A stretch of DNA of 64,000 nt, taken from positions 1 to 64,000 of the forward strand of contig CANMQJ010000010.1 of NCBI GenBank assembly GCA_947500005.1, read 5' to 3'. The notes below the pieces were generated by a model. The model saw only the letters and a program-made list of their open reading frames with translations. It was not told where the DNA came from and did no database searches. The position numbers and the translations under genes were made by a program. Of the stretch, positions 45,928 through 54,689 are shown one piece after another (position 1 is the stretch's first letter; each line of letters starts with the position of its first letter). The stretch comes from an uncultured Paracoccaceae bacterium (lineage in GTDB: Bacteria; Pseudomonadota; Alphaproteobacteria; Rhodobacterales; Rhodobacteraceae).

Positions 45928-46806
45928 ATGGCATCGGCAACTCAGGAGGCCTCTTCGGATGGCGGGTGGATCGATCAGACGGCGATCAGCGTCGTGATTC
46001 CGACCTGCAACCGTTCGGACTTCGTCCGCGAGGCGGTGGAAAGCGCGTTGGCGCAGACGGTCGAAGTGCGAGAGGTCATCGTTGTCGATGATGCCTCGGA
46101 TAGCGATCCGGCCCCTGCCCTTGCCGATCTGGGAGATCGGGTGCGCTTGCTGCGCCTGCCGACCCGCAGCGGTGCAAACGCGGCCCGCAACCACGGGATC
46201 GCGCAGGCCTGCGGCGCCGTTGTCGCCCTGTTGGATGACGACGACATCTGGTTGCCCGAAAAAACGGAAACTCAGCTGCGCGCCATGCAGGCACGGGCCA
46301 GGGGCGGGATCGAGGCCTGCCTGTGCATCGCCCGCGATACCGGAGGAGAGCCCGACAGGCCGCTGCATATCGAGGATATCAACCAGCGTTTGCGCGTGGA
46401 GAATCCCTGTGGCACGAGCGGATTGATCGCACGGCGCGAAGCGCTTCTGGCCGAGCCCTTCGACACGGAACTTCGGCGCGCTCAGGACTGGGACCTGTTC
46501 GTTCGTCTCGCCCAACGCGGCGGTCTGATCCTCGTCGAAGAGCCGCTCTACCTGCGACGGGTGGGCCATGAACGCATTACCACGGACAGCTTGCGTCAAA
46601 CGCCCGAGGAACTTTACGCGTCCGCCTCGGCAGCAGCCCACAAGCATCGCGCCTGGCTGGGCGAGGCGGCCTATCGGCGGCGCCTGGCGGTGGTGATGCT
46701 CAGCTACATCTCTCAGCGCGAGCACAAGATGCGCTACCTGGCCGCCGCGCTTCGCCATGCGGGGCCGCGGGCGACTCTGGGTGTGCTGGCCTCGAAGTTT
46801 CGGTGA
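45928..46806 (+). CDS. Glycosyltransferase family 2 protein
   Basis: A 292-residue GT-A enzyme. AISVVIPTCNRSDFVREAVE opens the fold at about residue 17; IVVDDASDSDP near 52 and ALLDDDDIWLPEK near 100 supply nucleotide- and metal-binding aspartates; RAQDWDLFVRLAQRG near 190 is the usual acceptor-side segment. It adds a sugar to the lipid-linked intermediate. Start: the ATG with a GGGAG stretch upstream; longer readings from 45844 or 45694 would run through the regulatory box. It is coupled to the methyltransferase by a TGATG overlap. Confidence 0.87.
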   Translation: MASATQEASSDGGWIDQTAISVVIPTCNRSDFVREAVESALAQTVEVREVIVVDDASDSDPAPALADLGDRVRLLRLPTRSGANAARNHGIAQACGAVVALLDDDDIWLPEKTETQLRAMQARARGGIEACLCIARDTGGEPDRPLHIEDINQRLRVENPCGTSGLIARREALLAEPFDTELRRAQDWDLFVRLAQRGGLILVEEPLYLRRVGHERITTDSLRQTPEELYASASAAAHKHRAWLGEAAYRRRLAVVMLSYISQREHKMRYLAAALRHAGPRATLGVLASKFR

Positions 46807-47681
46807 TGCAAACCACGAAAGGGACGGCGGATTTGGACCAGGCAGGAAAGACGGATCATCGCAGCCAGTTGCACACGGCGCTGGCCGAGGTCGATGCGCT
46901 GATGTCGAAGGAGGTCTACGACGCGCTCTTCGACACCGCCGCGGCGCTGGGGCCCAGGCACGTGCTGGAAATCGGGACCGCGCATGGCGCGGGGACCATC
47001 GCGCTTGCCCTGGGTGCGATCTCGGGCGGGCATGACACGCGGATCACGACGGTGGACACGCTACAGGCCTTGCCCGACATTCCCTCGTCCCGGGCACGTT
47101 TTGGCGGACCTGTCGAGAACGAAGCGATCGTCCGCGAGAATTTCCGGCGCGCCGGCATCGCGGACCGGGTCACCTTGCACGTGGGCCGCAGCGACTCCCT
47201 TGCCACCGTTGCGCCCGAGGAATTCGCCGTGGACATGCTGGTTCTGGACGCCGATGGGCGCATCGACCGGGATCTGGCGCTGTTCGGCCCCCGCCTTGCC
47301 GCCGAGGCCATGGTGATCGTGGATGATATCGACGGCAAGGTGGCTGCGGCTATGCATGGCGGGCAGCTGTCGATCGATCTCAAGCACGTGATCTGCGCCA
47401 AGCTGACTGGGCGACTGGTAGAGGAAGGGTATCTGCGCTTCGAGCGACGCGTGGTCGACACCTCTTTCTTTCGGGCGCAGGATCCGACGGGATGGGATTA
47501 CGACCGGCTGCAAGAAATCGCCCTCGAATGTTACCGCGAGCTTGTTTTTCTGGAAGCGCCCGCCTCGTCAGTGATGACAAGCAGCCTGGCTTCGCTGTTC
47601 CAGTCCACGGCGCTGTTGCGCCCCTTTTACGGCAGCGCCCGGGCCGTCTATCGCCGGATGTCGGGGCGACGCTCGGGCTAG
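46806..47681 (+). CDS. Class I SAM-dependent methyltransferase (Methyltransf_24-like)
   Basis: A 291-residue protein with SAM motif I HVLEIGTAHGAGTIALA near 53, an acidic loop VDTL near 84, and DMLVLDADGRIDRDLALF near 143 as motif IV, followed by VIVDDIDG. It probably methylates a sugar or glycan intermediate. Start ATG shares a base with the GT2 stop; a GTG one codon earlier is possible. Its TAG overlaps the stop of the convergent kinase-like gene within CTAG. Confidence 0.82.
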   Translation: MQTTKGTADLDQAGKTDHRSQLHTALAEVDALMSKEVYDALFDTAAALGPRHVLEIGTAHGAGTIALALGAISGGHDTRITTVDTLQALPDIPSSRARFGGPVENEAIVRENFRRAGIADRVTLHVGRSDSLATVAPEEFAVDMLVLDADGRIDRDLALFGPRLAAEAMVIVDDIDGKVAAAMHGGQLSIDLKHVICAKLTGRLVEEGYLRFERRVVDTSFFRAQDPTGWDYDRLQEIALECYRELVFLEAPASSVMTSSLASLFQSTALLRPFYGSARAVYRRMSGRRSG

Positions 47682-48814
47682 GACTCTTCGGGCAGGAACA
47701 GCATGTCCAGGATCAAGGCGCGCCGCTGAAGGTGGGCGCGGCGCCGGGCTGGGGCGCCCAGCGCACGCCAGAGCAGCCAACCCGGGTGTTGCCCCGCACG
47801 TTTTCCGGCTTGCAGCCAAGCGGGGTCCCCCAGGAAACTTTCACGTGAAACACCCGTAAAGGGGCGCCATTTGCCCGGGTAGGGATCTTGCCGCATGCCG
47901 ATGTCGAACTCCGCCGCCGCTGGATCCGCTTCTGACAGCCCCGACAGGAACGCGGCTTGCCGGGGCGGAACGGGGGCCTCCCTGCGCCGGGCGAATTCGA
48001 AATCGATACAGCGCAGCGCGCCACCCGGGTTCTCGACAAGGACGTTGTCCCTTGGTGTCAGGTCGATCGGGTCCCAGCCGCGGCCCGTGACCAGCCGCGC
48101 GAAATCGGCCAGCTGGCCGAGGCAGGTCAGCGGCAGACGGCGTGGAACGGAGCGCCCCAGCACCTGGCGGTTGACGGGGCGATGCGGAATGAACTCGAAA
48201 TAGAGCGCGCTCTTGCTGCGGTGAAGAATCCGCGCGGGGACCGGGCTGCGCGGGGCGATATCGTCGTGGAACGCGATCTCGTTGGCCATCGCCTGCCTGG
48301 CCGTGGCGCGAAACGTCTTCTTGACCATCGGCGTGCCGTCGAAATCCACCAGCTCCACCTTGGCGCGGTGCCTGTGACGGCTGAGGACAGAAAGGACCGG
48401 CTCGTCCGTGTGCATCTCGGACCGGCGCTCCGCGATACGGTCCTTAAGTGCGGCGCGCTCTTCGGCCGTGAGCACGGCCGCCATGATGGCAGTCGCATGC
48501 GCCACGCTGCCGGCGACCTTCATTCCGCGGGCATCCGGGCCAAGCGTGGTGCCCAGATGAAAGGCGGCGGCCTCGATGGAGGCATGGGCAAAACGCCTGC
48601 CGGGCGGATCTTCTGCCTCGATCAGCGGATCGAAGGCCACCAGAACCTTGGTTTCCGGAGCGGCGAGATCGCACGGTAAAGCAAGGCGTTCATGTCGCCC
48701 CAGCTCTCGTTCGGCAAAGACTTCGAACCCTCGGCGCGCCAAGGCGGATTTCGCACGCTGGCGCCGATCGCGCCCGATCCGGGCATCCATGAGCAGAACG
48801 CAGATTTCGCGCAT
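47678..48814 (-). CDS. Kinase-like protein (aminoglycoside/lipopolysaccharide-kinase-like), uncertain
   Basis: A 378-residue cytosolic protein. The C-terminal two thirds resemble a small-molecule or protein-kinase-like fold: ATP-binding lysines in MVKKTFRA (165-166), a helix glutamate in MANEIAFH (E179), a catalytic loop DLTPRDNVLV (251-260) giving D251 and N257, and CIDFEFA (269-275) as the DFG-like metal motif. The first ~130 residues are unlike kinases. It may phosphorylate a glycan, lipid carrier or partner protein. It shares a base with the stop of the Wzx gene upstream, and its stop overlaps the methyltransferase stop in CTAG. Substrate unknown. Confidence 0.68.
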   Translation of the reverse strand: MREICVLLMDARIGRDRRQRAKSALARRGFEVFAERELGRHERLALPCDLAAPETKVLVAFDPLIEAEDPPGRRFAHASIEAAAFHLGTTLGPDARGMKVAGSVAHATAIMAAVLTAEERAALKDRIAERRSEMHTDEPVLSVLSRHRHRAKVELVDFDGTPMVKKTFRATARQAMANEIAFHDDIAPRSPVPARILHRSKSALYFEFIPHRPVNRQVLGRSVPRRLPLTCLGQLADFARLVTGRGWDPIDLTPRDNVLVENPGGALRCIDFEFARRREAPVPPRQAAFLSGLSEADPAAAEFDIGMRQDPYPGKWRPFTGVSRESFLGDPAWLQAGKRAGQHPGWLLWRALGAPARRRAHLQRRALILDMLFLPEES

Positions 48815-50142
48815 CACCGGTCTCTCCGTCGGAGAAGACCCTTCAGCAGCCGCCGCGGCCAGAGAATCGCGCGCAACTGCATCGCTGCCACCGGCCGCAG
48901 CGAAGGCACCAGCGGCGCCAGCAGAAACGGCGCGAGCGTGTAGGACAGCAAGGTCGCCCAAGCCGCACCCTCGGCTCCGAAACGGGGAATGAGGAGGAGG
49001 TTGAGCCCCACATTGCTGACCGCGCCGACCAGATTGATGAGCGCCGAACCCCAGAACAGCCCTTCGGCCAGAAGGCTTTTGTGGATCAGCTGCCGGGTCG
49101 CAAAGACGACCCCCACCCAGACCTGGATCTGCAGGAGGGCTGTGGCCGGGAGGTATTCCGCGCCGAAGAGGATTCGGATCAGCGGCCCTGCCCAGAAGAA
49201 ACTGGTGACCGCGACGAGAGTGCCGAAAGCGGCGAAGAGATCCATCGCCTCCTGCATGCGGCGCCGGTAATGGTCCGGCGCGTCGCTGCGCAGTTCGACC
49301 ATCCGGGGAAAGGCCGCCATGGCAAGGGCCGAAGGCAGGATATACCAGACCTCGGAGAGGCGCGTTGCGATGGCGTATTGCCCGGTCGCCTCCTTGCCGA
49401 CCATGTTGGCCAGAAAGAGAATGTCGATCTTGAGGTAGATCACCGTCGAGATCGCGCCAAGCATCAGTGGCAACGCGCTGCGCGCATAGCTGCGCATCAG
49501 GGCCGTATCGACGCGCAGGCGCGGCAGGTGTCCCACGCTCAGCAAATAGGCCACGCTCGCCGCCAGGCCCTGGGTCGCGATCTCGGCTCCGACGGTCAGG
49601 ATGAAGGCATTGACCGAGGCGCCCGCCAGGACGAGACCGAGTTTCGTCACGGTGAAGCTCAGCAGGACGAAGACCTCGATCATCACGAAGATGCGCGGAT
49701 TCTGCGCGGCGATGAACTGTTCCTTGATGGTGTCGGCGATCTGGAACAACAGGGCACAGCCAAGCAGAACGCAGATCAGCGCGATATTGTCGTGCTCGAC
49801 GGGATAGCGGGTCGCGACGAACAGGATCACTCCGATCGCCGCCAAAGTCCCGGCAAGGCGCATTGCCGTGACCGTTCCCAAGATACGGTGACCATCCTCG
49901 GGACGCATCGCGTATTCCCGCAACGAGAGGTTTCGCAGGCCCAGCGTGGTCAGCGGCATCACCATGGCGATCAGCGAAACGGCGTAGTTCAGGACACCGA
50001 AACCGGCAGGCCCCAGGTAACGCGCCAGCACGATGCCCAGCACGAGCGAGTTGAAGATGGTGATGATCTGCCGCGCCAACAGCCATCCTGCCGACTTGAG
50101 AAGCCGCGCGCGCACCTCGGACATTTTTGGCAGGGCGATCAT
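48814..50142 (-). CDS. Polysaccharide flippase, Wzx-type (MOP superfamily)
   Basis: A 442-residue integral membrane protein with about 12 helices. LLKSAGWLLARQIITIFNSL, LGPAGFGVLNYAVSLI and LGLRNLSLREYA near the N-terminus are typical of PST flippases. The C-terminal half repeats the pattern with GAEYLPATALLQIQVW and GAEGAAWATLLSY. It moves undecaprenyl-linked repeat units across the inner membrane. The ATG overlaps the stop of the O-antigen-ligase-like gene by four bases; the upstream reading to 50379 is not family-like. Confidence 0.88.
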   Translation of the reverse strand: MIALPKMSEVRARLLKSAGWLLARQIITIFNSLVLGIVLARYLGPAGFGVLNYAVSLIAMVMPLTTLGLRNLSLREYAMRPEDGHRILGTVTAMRLAGTLAAIGVILFVATRYPVEHDNIALICVLLGCALLFQIADTIKEQFIAAQNPRIFVMIEVFVLLSFTVTKLGLVLAGASVNAFILTVGAEIATQGLAASVAYLLSVGHLPRLRVDTALMRSYARSALPLMLGAISTVIYLKIDILFLANMVGKEATGQYAIATRLSEVWYILPSALAMAAFPRMVELRSDAPDHYRRRMQEAMDLFAAFGTLVAVTSFFWAGPLIRILFGAEYLPATALLQIQVWVGVVFATRQLIHKSLLAEGLFWGSALINLVGAVSNVGLNLLLIPRFGAEGAAWATLLSYTLAPFLLAPLVPSLRPVAAMQLRAILWPRRLLKGLLRRRDR

Positions 50143-51446
50143 CGTGACAAGAATCCCTGCTCCGGTCGGAGAGCGCGCGTGACGTTTCGTGGCTCCGTCA
50201 GGTGCCAGGTCGTCGCCACGAGCAGCGCGATGAAGATGATCCCCTCGGGACGGATGAAAAAGGACGTACCAAGAGCTCCGATTGTCAGGGCTGCATATCC
50301 CCCAAAAAGCGGGATTTTTGCCAATCCCGGCGCCCGCAGGACCGAGACGCGCATCAGACCGATCAGTATCCCCACCCACAGACCCAGCCCGACAAGGCCG
50401 GATTCGAACAGGACACGCAGGTATTCGTTATGGGGATGTGTACCGACGAAGCGGGTATCCGCGCCCGGCCCGAACCCGATGACATGGCGCAGAAGATCGG
50501 CCTCCAGATAACGCTCGACATAGGCAGCGCCGATATAGATCCGGGCCGAGAGCATATCCTTTTCGGCGGCCGTGAACTCCTGCGCCGGCTTGGCCAGATC
50601 GGCCATCTTGCCTACGACAGTCCCCAGCTCGGCAAACCGATCCGAGGGCAGCAGCGGCAGCACCGCCAGCGTCAGGACAAGTGCAACGCCCAAACGAAGA
50701 GGCAGGGCCCCCGGCCGGGCCGATCCGGCGCCCAGGCGGGCCAGGACAGCGACAAGAAGGGGAAGGCAGGCCAGGATCAGCGTGCGATAATTGGCAACGA
50801 AGATCGAGAAAATCACCACCGCGAAAGCCAGCAGAAGCGGCGCTTTGCGTTTCCACGGATAGATCGTGACCAGCCATGCCGCGCAGAGCGCGACGGTCGA
50901 GAACACAGCCTCGTGCACGTAATTTCCCACATAGGTGATCGAGCCGTCCTGGCCGATGATCGAACGGCCCATGACGAAGGCCGCGAGTTGCAACCCGATG
51001 GGCAGAGAAAAGACCGCGAGCAGGGATGCCAGAACCACGGCGCTGCCATGTTCCCGCAGCGCCCGGTGCACGAGAACGGCGATCAGCGTGAACATGAGCC
51101 ACAGGATGGCCGTATCGCCCAAGGCCCCCGCCTGCCCGTTGAGTAGCGCGCTGAGCAGCACCACCCCGCCCATCGCGGCGAAGGGCAGCAGACGGTTCAG
51201 CCGAAGCAGGTGCAGGGGGGTTATCATCAGCAGCGCCGCAACCGCGGCCAGTGTTCCAAGGGCAAGAAGCGACTGTCCGGCGGCGACCGGGCGGAGGGCC
51301 GGCGCGCCCAGTGCGGTCAGCGCGAACCTGAACCAGATCAACAGGATCACTGCACGAGACAGCCAATCCTCACCAAACCCGCGCAAGAACCGAAGAACGA
51401 GCGCCAGGCTCGCCACGATCGCCAGGAGTGAGACCAGCATCCACAT
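50139..51446 (-). CDS. O-antigen polymerase/ligase-like membrane protein (Wzy or WaaL type)
   Basis: A 435-residue polytopic protein with about 11-12 helices and one large periplasmic loop (about 270-340). That loop ends with THPHNEYLRVLFESGLVGLG, the hallmark of the Wzy_C/O-antigen-ligase family, whose histidine is catalytically important. Between Wzx and the Wzz-type co-polymerase it is most likely the Wzy polymerase of the pathway. It lies 15 bases after the Wzz gene. Confidence 0.85.
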   Translation of the reverse strand: MWMLVSLLAIVASLALVLRFLRGFGEDWLSRAVILLIWFRFALTALGAPALRPVAAGQSLLALGTLAAVAALLMITPLHLLRLNRLLPFAAMGGVVLLSALLNGQAGALGDTAILWLMFTLIAVLVHRALREHGSAVVLASLLAVFSLPIGLQLAAFVMGRSIIGQDGSITYVGNYVHEAVFSTVALCAAWLVTIYPWKRKAPLLLAFAVVIFSIFVANYRTLILACLPLLVAVLARLGAGSARPGALPLRLGVALVLTLAVLPLLPSDRFAELGTVVGKMADLAKPAQEFTAAEKDMLSARIYIGAAYVERYLEADLLRHVIGFGPGADTRFVGTHPHNEYLRVLFESGLVGLGLWVGILIGLMRVSVLRAPGLAKIPLFGGYAALTIGALGTSFFIRPEGIIFIALLVATTWHLTEPRNVTRALRPEQGFLSR

Positions 51447-51461
51447 AGCGGCGGGAGACGA

Positions 51462-53645
51462 TCAGGATTTTCCGCGCGCGGCCAAGCGCAGAGGCTCGGT
51501 GGCTCGCGGTAGCCGCGTCAGGGCAGCCTGCCTGTCTCTTGGTATCATGTTCAGGACGAAGGCGCTGATGGCGATACCCATATCTTCCAATGTCCGGGCG
51601 CAGCGCTTGATGCGGCGCAGGCGCGAGCCATCCCACGCACAGGCCACGACAGTGTGATCCGCGAGCTGCCCGATTTCGAGCAACCCGGCCGACATCGGCA
51701 TTGCCGGGGCATCGACGATGACGATCTCGGCGCCCAGCAGGTTCTCTCGTCGGTCGTGCAGCCTGTCCTCGATCGCGAATTCCTCGTCGACGAGACGCAG
51801 AACATCATCCGAATAATCGACGAAGCTGAAACCGACTGTCTTGAATTTCTCGCTTTGAGCGAAATCGGAGAGCCAACCATCCGCGTCGGCGTTGACCAGA
51901 ACCGTCGAATGCTCGCGGCTGAAACTTTCCGCCAGCAAAAGCGCGAGGGTGGACTTTCCGTCCCCCCGATCAGCCGAGGTGATGAGAATCAGGTTCGACC
52001 ATTCCAGCGAGCGCGGCTTGAGACAGGACTTCAGCCAGTCCACCGAAACCGCAAGATCCGAGCCGGGGTCTTCCCGGATGTGGCGCAGGATATCCGGCGC
52101 CGTTCTCAGGTCGGGGATCCTGGGGATGGTCACCAGAGTTCCCATCCGTGTTAGCGCGTCAAGGTCGAGAGTCTCTGCCTCGACCTCCTCCGCCCTGCTC
52201 CGACCCAGCTGGCGCAGGGTCAGGTATAACAGCATCAATCCGCCTGCCCCGATCCCCGCCAGCACCGACAGCTTGGCCTTTTGCGGGGCGACGGGTGCCG
52301 AGGGACGCTCGGCCTCGGCGACGAGCCGTACACCGGGCGACTGGAACTGACTGCGCTCGCGCACTTCCTTCTGCCGCAGCAGGAACCTCTCATATATGTT
52401 GCGCGAGGCCTCGACCTCGCGCGTGAGGGCAGCCAGACGAATGTCGTCCTGCCGGCTGTCGACCAAGGCGCTGCGGGTTTCGCGGATCTCCTCCGACAGT
52501 TCCCCAAGCCGAGCGCCGAGGATCTCGATCCGAACCTCGAGGCCCGAGATGAGCCGTGCCGTCTCGGTCTCGAGCAGGGAGATCAGCTGCCGGCGCGTTT
52601 CCTGGGCTTCGCGGGTCTTGGAATGGTCGCCGTAGACGGCGTTGAGCTCGACGATGGTGCCGTCGAGTGCGGCGAGCTGTTCCACCAGCGCGGTGACCGT
52701 GGGCAGGTCGACCGATGCAGCCAGCGTGAGGTAATTTCCATCGGCGCGCAGTTGCTTGATCTCAGCCCGCTGCGCCTCGAGATCGGCAAGCTGCTTGTTC
52801 AGTTGCACCATCTGCGCGGAAAGATCAGTCAGTTGGGCATCGAGGTCGATCGAGACCGCGCGCCCCGACGCGATCATCTCTCGTCTGAACTCCGAAAGCT
52901 TCGCCTCATTGGCCTCAAGTTGCGCCCGCAGCTCCTGCGCGCGTTCCTCGAGCCAGCTGGAGGCACGGTCGCCCGCGTCGCTTTTGACCCTGACCTGAAC
53001 GTCGATGTAATTTCGCGCGATGGCATTGCTGATCCGGGCGGCGAGCGTGGCGCTTTCCGACTGTGCCGTAATCTCGATCACGCGGGATTCCCCGATCCCA
53101 CGGACAGAGACCTTATCGCGTAGCGCACGCGCTGCGCTTTCTACCGGGTCGCGCGGGGAACCGGGCGGCGTCGGCTCGGCTCCCAGGCTCAGCTTCACCT
53201 TGTCTACCAGATCGGAAACCGCGTCACGCGCCTTGTCCACTGGCGACGGCTCGCGCAGGCGGGAATTGAACTCGGGCCGCGATGTCAGGTCGAGTTCGCG
53301 GACCACGGCGCGCATGATCTCGGGCGAGCGCAACAGGATGATTGCGCTTTCGAGGGTGGCAATCCCGTCGGGCGCTTCGGGTACCGCGTTGGGAATGTCG
53401 ATCACCGGGGCGGCCTGGACCTCGAGCAGAACCTGCGCATCCGCCTCGTAGGTCGGCGTAACCTGCGTCAGGGCGGCATAAGCGATAAGCGTGGCGAAAA
53501 TTCCGGTCAGTACCAGAAGCGTCTTGTGACCCAGCGCTACGGACAGCAGGGACGGGCCAGGCTCGTCGCCGGACCGACCGGCACCCGGCGGGCGCCTGCG
53601 ACGAGAAATCCCGTCATCGATCCTGTGCCAGTCGTCCTGCGTCAC
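51462..53645 (-). CDS. Polysaccharide co-polymerase, Wzz/GumC with BY-kinase-like domain
   Basis: A 727-residue membrane protein. A short cytoplasmic N-terminus is followed by TM1 (about 42-60), a Wzz domain VTPTYEADAQVLLEV, a long periplasmic coiled coil (about 230-440), TM2 near 480, and a cytosolic ATPase with Walker A ADRGDGKSTLALLL (about 557), Walker A' VLVNADADG and Walker B VIVDAPAMP. The C-terminus (EPLRLAARGKS) has no tyrosine cluster, so autophosphorylation of a tail as in Wzc seems absent. It sets chain length with Wzy. I use the GTG at 53645 with AGGA nine bases upstream; an ATG at 53702 lacks a ribosome site. Confidence 0.86.
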   Translation of the reverse strand: MTQDDWHRIDDGISRRRRPPGAGRSGDEPGPSLLSVALGHKTLLVLTGIFATLIAYAALTQVTPTYEADAQVLLEVQAAPVIDIPNAVPEAPDGIATLESAIILLRSPEIMRAVVRELDLTSRPEFNSRLREPSPVDKARDAVSDLVDKVKLSLGAEPTPPGSPRDPVESAARALRDKVSVRGIGESRVIEITAQSESATLAARISNAIARNYIDVQVRVKSDAGDRASSWLEERAQELRAQLEANEAKLSEFRREMIASGRAVSIDLDAQLTDLSAQMVQLNKQLADLEAQRAEIKQLRADGNYLTLAASVDLPTVTALVEQLAALDGTIVELNAVYGDHSKTREAQETRRQLISLLETETARLISGLEVRIEILGARLGELSEEIRETRSALVDSRQDDIRLAALTREVEASRNIYERFLLRQKEVRERSQFQSPGVRLVAEAERPSAPVAPQKAKLSVLAGIGAGGLMLLYLTLRQLGRSRAEEVEAETLDLDALTRMGTLVTIPRIPDLRTAPDILRHIREDPGSDLAVSVDWLKSCLKPRSLEWSNLILITSADRGDGKSTLALLLAESFSREHSTVLVNADADGWLSDFAQSEKFKTVGFSFVDYSDDVLRLVDEEFAIEDRLHDRRENLLGAEIVIVDAPAMPMSAGLLEIGQLADHTVVACAWDGSRLRRIKRCARTLEDMGIAISAFVLNMIPRDRQAALTRLPRATEPLRLAARGKS

Positions 53646-53852
53646 CGCGAAAATTCCTACTCGTCTCGCATATTCCGCACGGTCGCGCTCCCTGGTCCAC
53701 ATCGGAACGGAAGGGCAAAAGCGGTCTGAATTGATCTTTGATGCACGGCGAATGTGCTCGTTCTAAGGCGTTTTGGGGGCCAGATGACGGGAAGCGCGTC
53801 CCCAGGCCCGGTGGCTTGCCTGCACAGGGGCGCCACCGTGAGACAAGCGGGT

Positions 53853-54689
53853 CTATTCAACGTCACCACAAGCCGCGAAGACAGGATGCATCTCGCCCGT
53901 CGTCCTGGGATCCTCCGACAAATACGCGATACTGGGATCGGACCCAGCTTCGCACGAAACATGCTCGGAAGACAAGCGAGGGACGCCGTTGAAACGTGAC
54001 GCAAAGATCCGAAGCTGCGCCCGGTCGCAATCGCGCAGCCAGATCAGGGCGCCGCCGCCCGGCTTGGAAATGTTGGAGTGAACGATGTAATGCGGGCCCG
54101 GACGCCAGAGCCGCAGCGGACGGTGACCCGGACCCGAAATGGTCACATGCACGAGCTGCGTCACATCGGCCTTGCTGTCGATTGCAGCATCCGCGTTCCA
54201 GTCCGAGATCGTGACGGCCTGCGCGTAAAGGGCCGCCGCCGCATCGAGGGTGAGCCCGTCGTAATTGGTCTTGTCGTAGGACACCCAGCCGGGCCAGCCG
54301 GGGCGGAGCGTGACATCGGCCAGAAACAGCGTGATCCCGGGATCTTTGCGATGCGTCTTGATGCCTGCGCCATACCGGTCATGCGACCGCATATCGTTGA
54401 TCGTGACGCCGACAAAGGCGATCCGGGGCGCCTCTGTCTCATCGCCGCGGCGGAGCGAAAACCCGATGCGGGCCCGGGTCAGCTCTGCATTTGTGACAAT
54501 GGCCGGGGCGGTAACCTCCACCCTGCCCTCGAACGCTCCGCTCAGGACCGGAGCGGCGGACAGGTTGGCGAACAGCCAGTCCCGCATGGCCGCGGTTTCG
54601 CAGGCCACGGGCTGCGGGTCACTGTCCTGCGCAGCGGCCCCTGCGACGGAAAGGATCAGGGCCAGAAGCGTCAGGCGCGCCCGGGTCAA
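53853..54689 (-). CDS. Secreted beta-helix-like protein of the polysaccharide locus
   Basis: A 278-residue exported protein. The signal peptide LTLLALILSVAGAAA ends near residue 21. Repeating strand-turn units (ITLFLADVTLRPG, LTLDAAAALYAQAVTISDW, VTQLVHVTISGPG, HYIVHSNISKPGGGALIWL) suggest a right-handed parallel beta-helix, as in glycan lyases, epimerases and hydrolases. It starts at TTG, forming a TTGA overlap with the GT stop. The gap 53646-53852 that follows holds a weak GGTGGC/GCCACC stem (53810-53837) and presumably the promoter of the Wzz gene. Activity unknown; trimming or shaping of the polymer is possible. Confidence 0.7.
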   Translation of the reverse strand: MTRARLTLLALILSVAGAAAQDSDPQPVACETAAMRDWLFANLSAAPVLSGAFEGRVEVTAPAIVTNAELTRARIGFSLRRGDETEAPRIAFVGVTINDMRSHDRYGAGIKTHRKDPGITLFLADVTLRPGWPGWVSYDKTNYDGLTLDAAAALYAQAVTISDWNADAAIDSKADVTQLVHVTISGPGHRPLRLWRPGPHYIVHSNISKPGGGALIWLRDCDRAQLRIFASRFNGVPRLSSEHVSCEAGSDPSIAYLSEDPRTTGEMHPVFAACGDVE

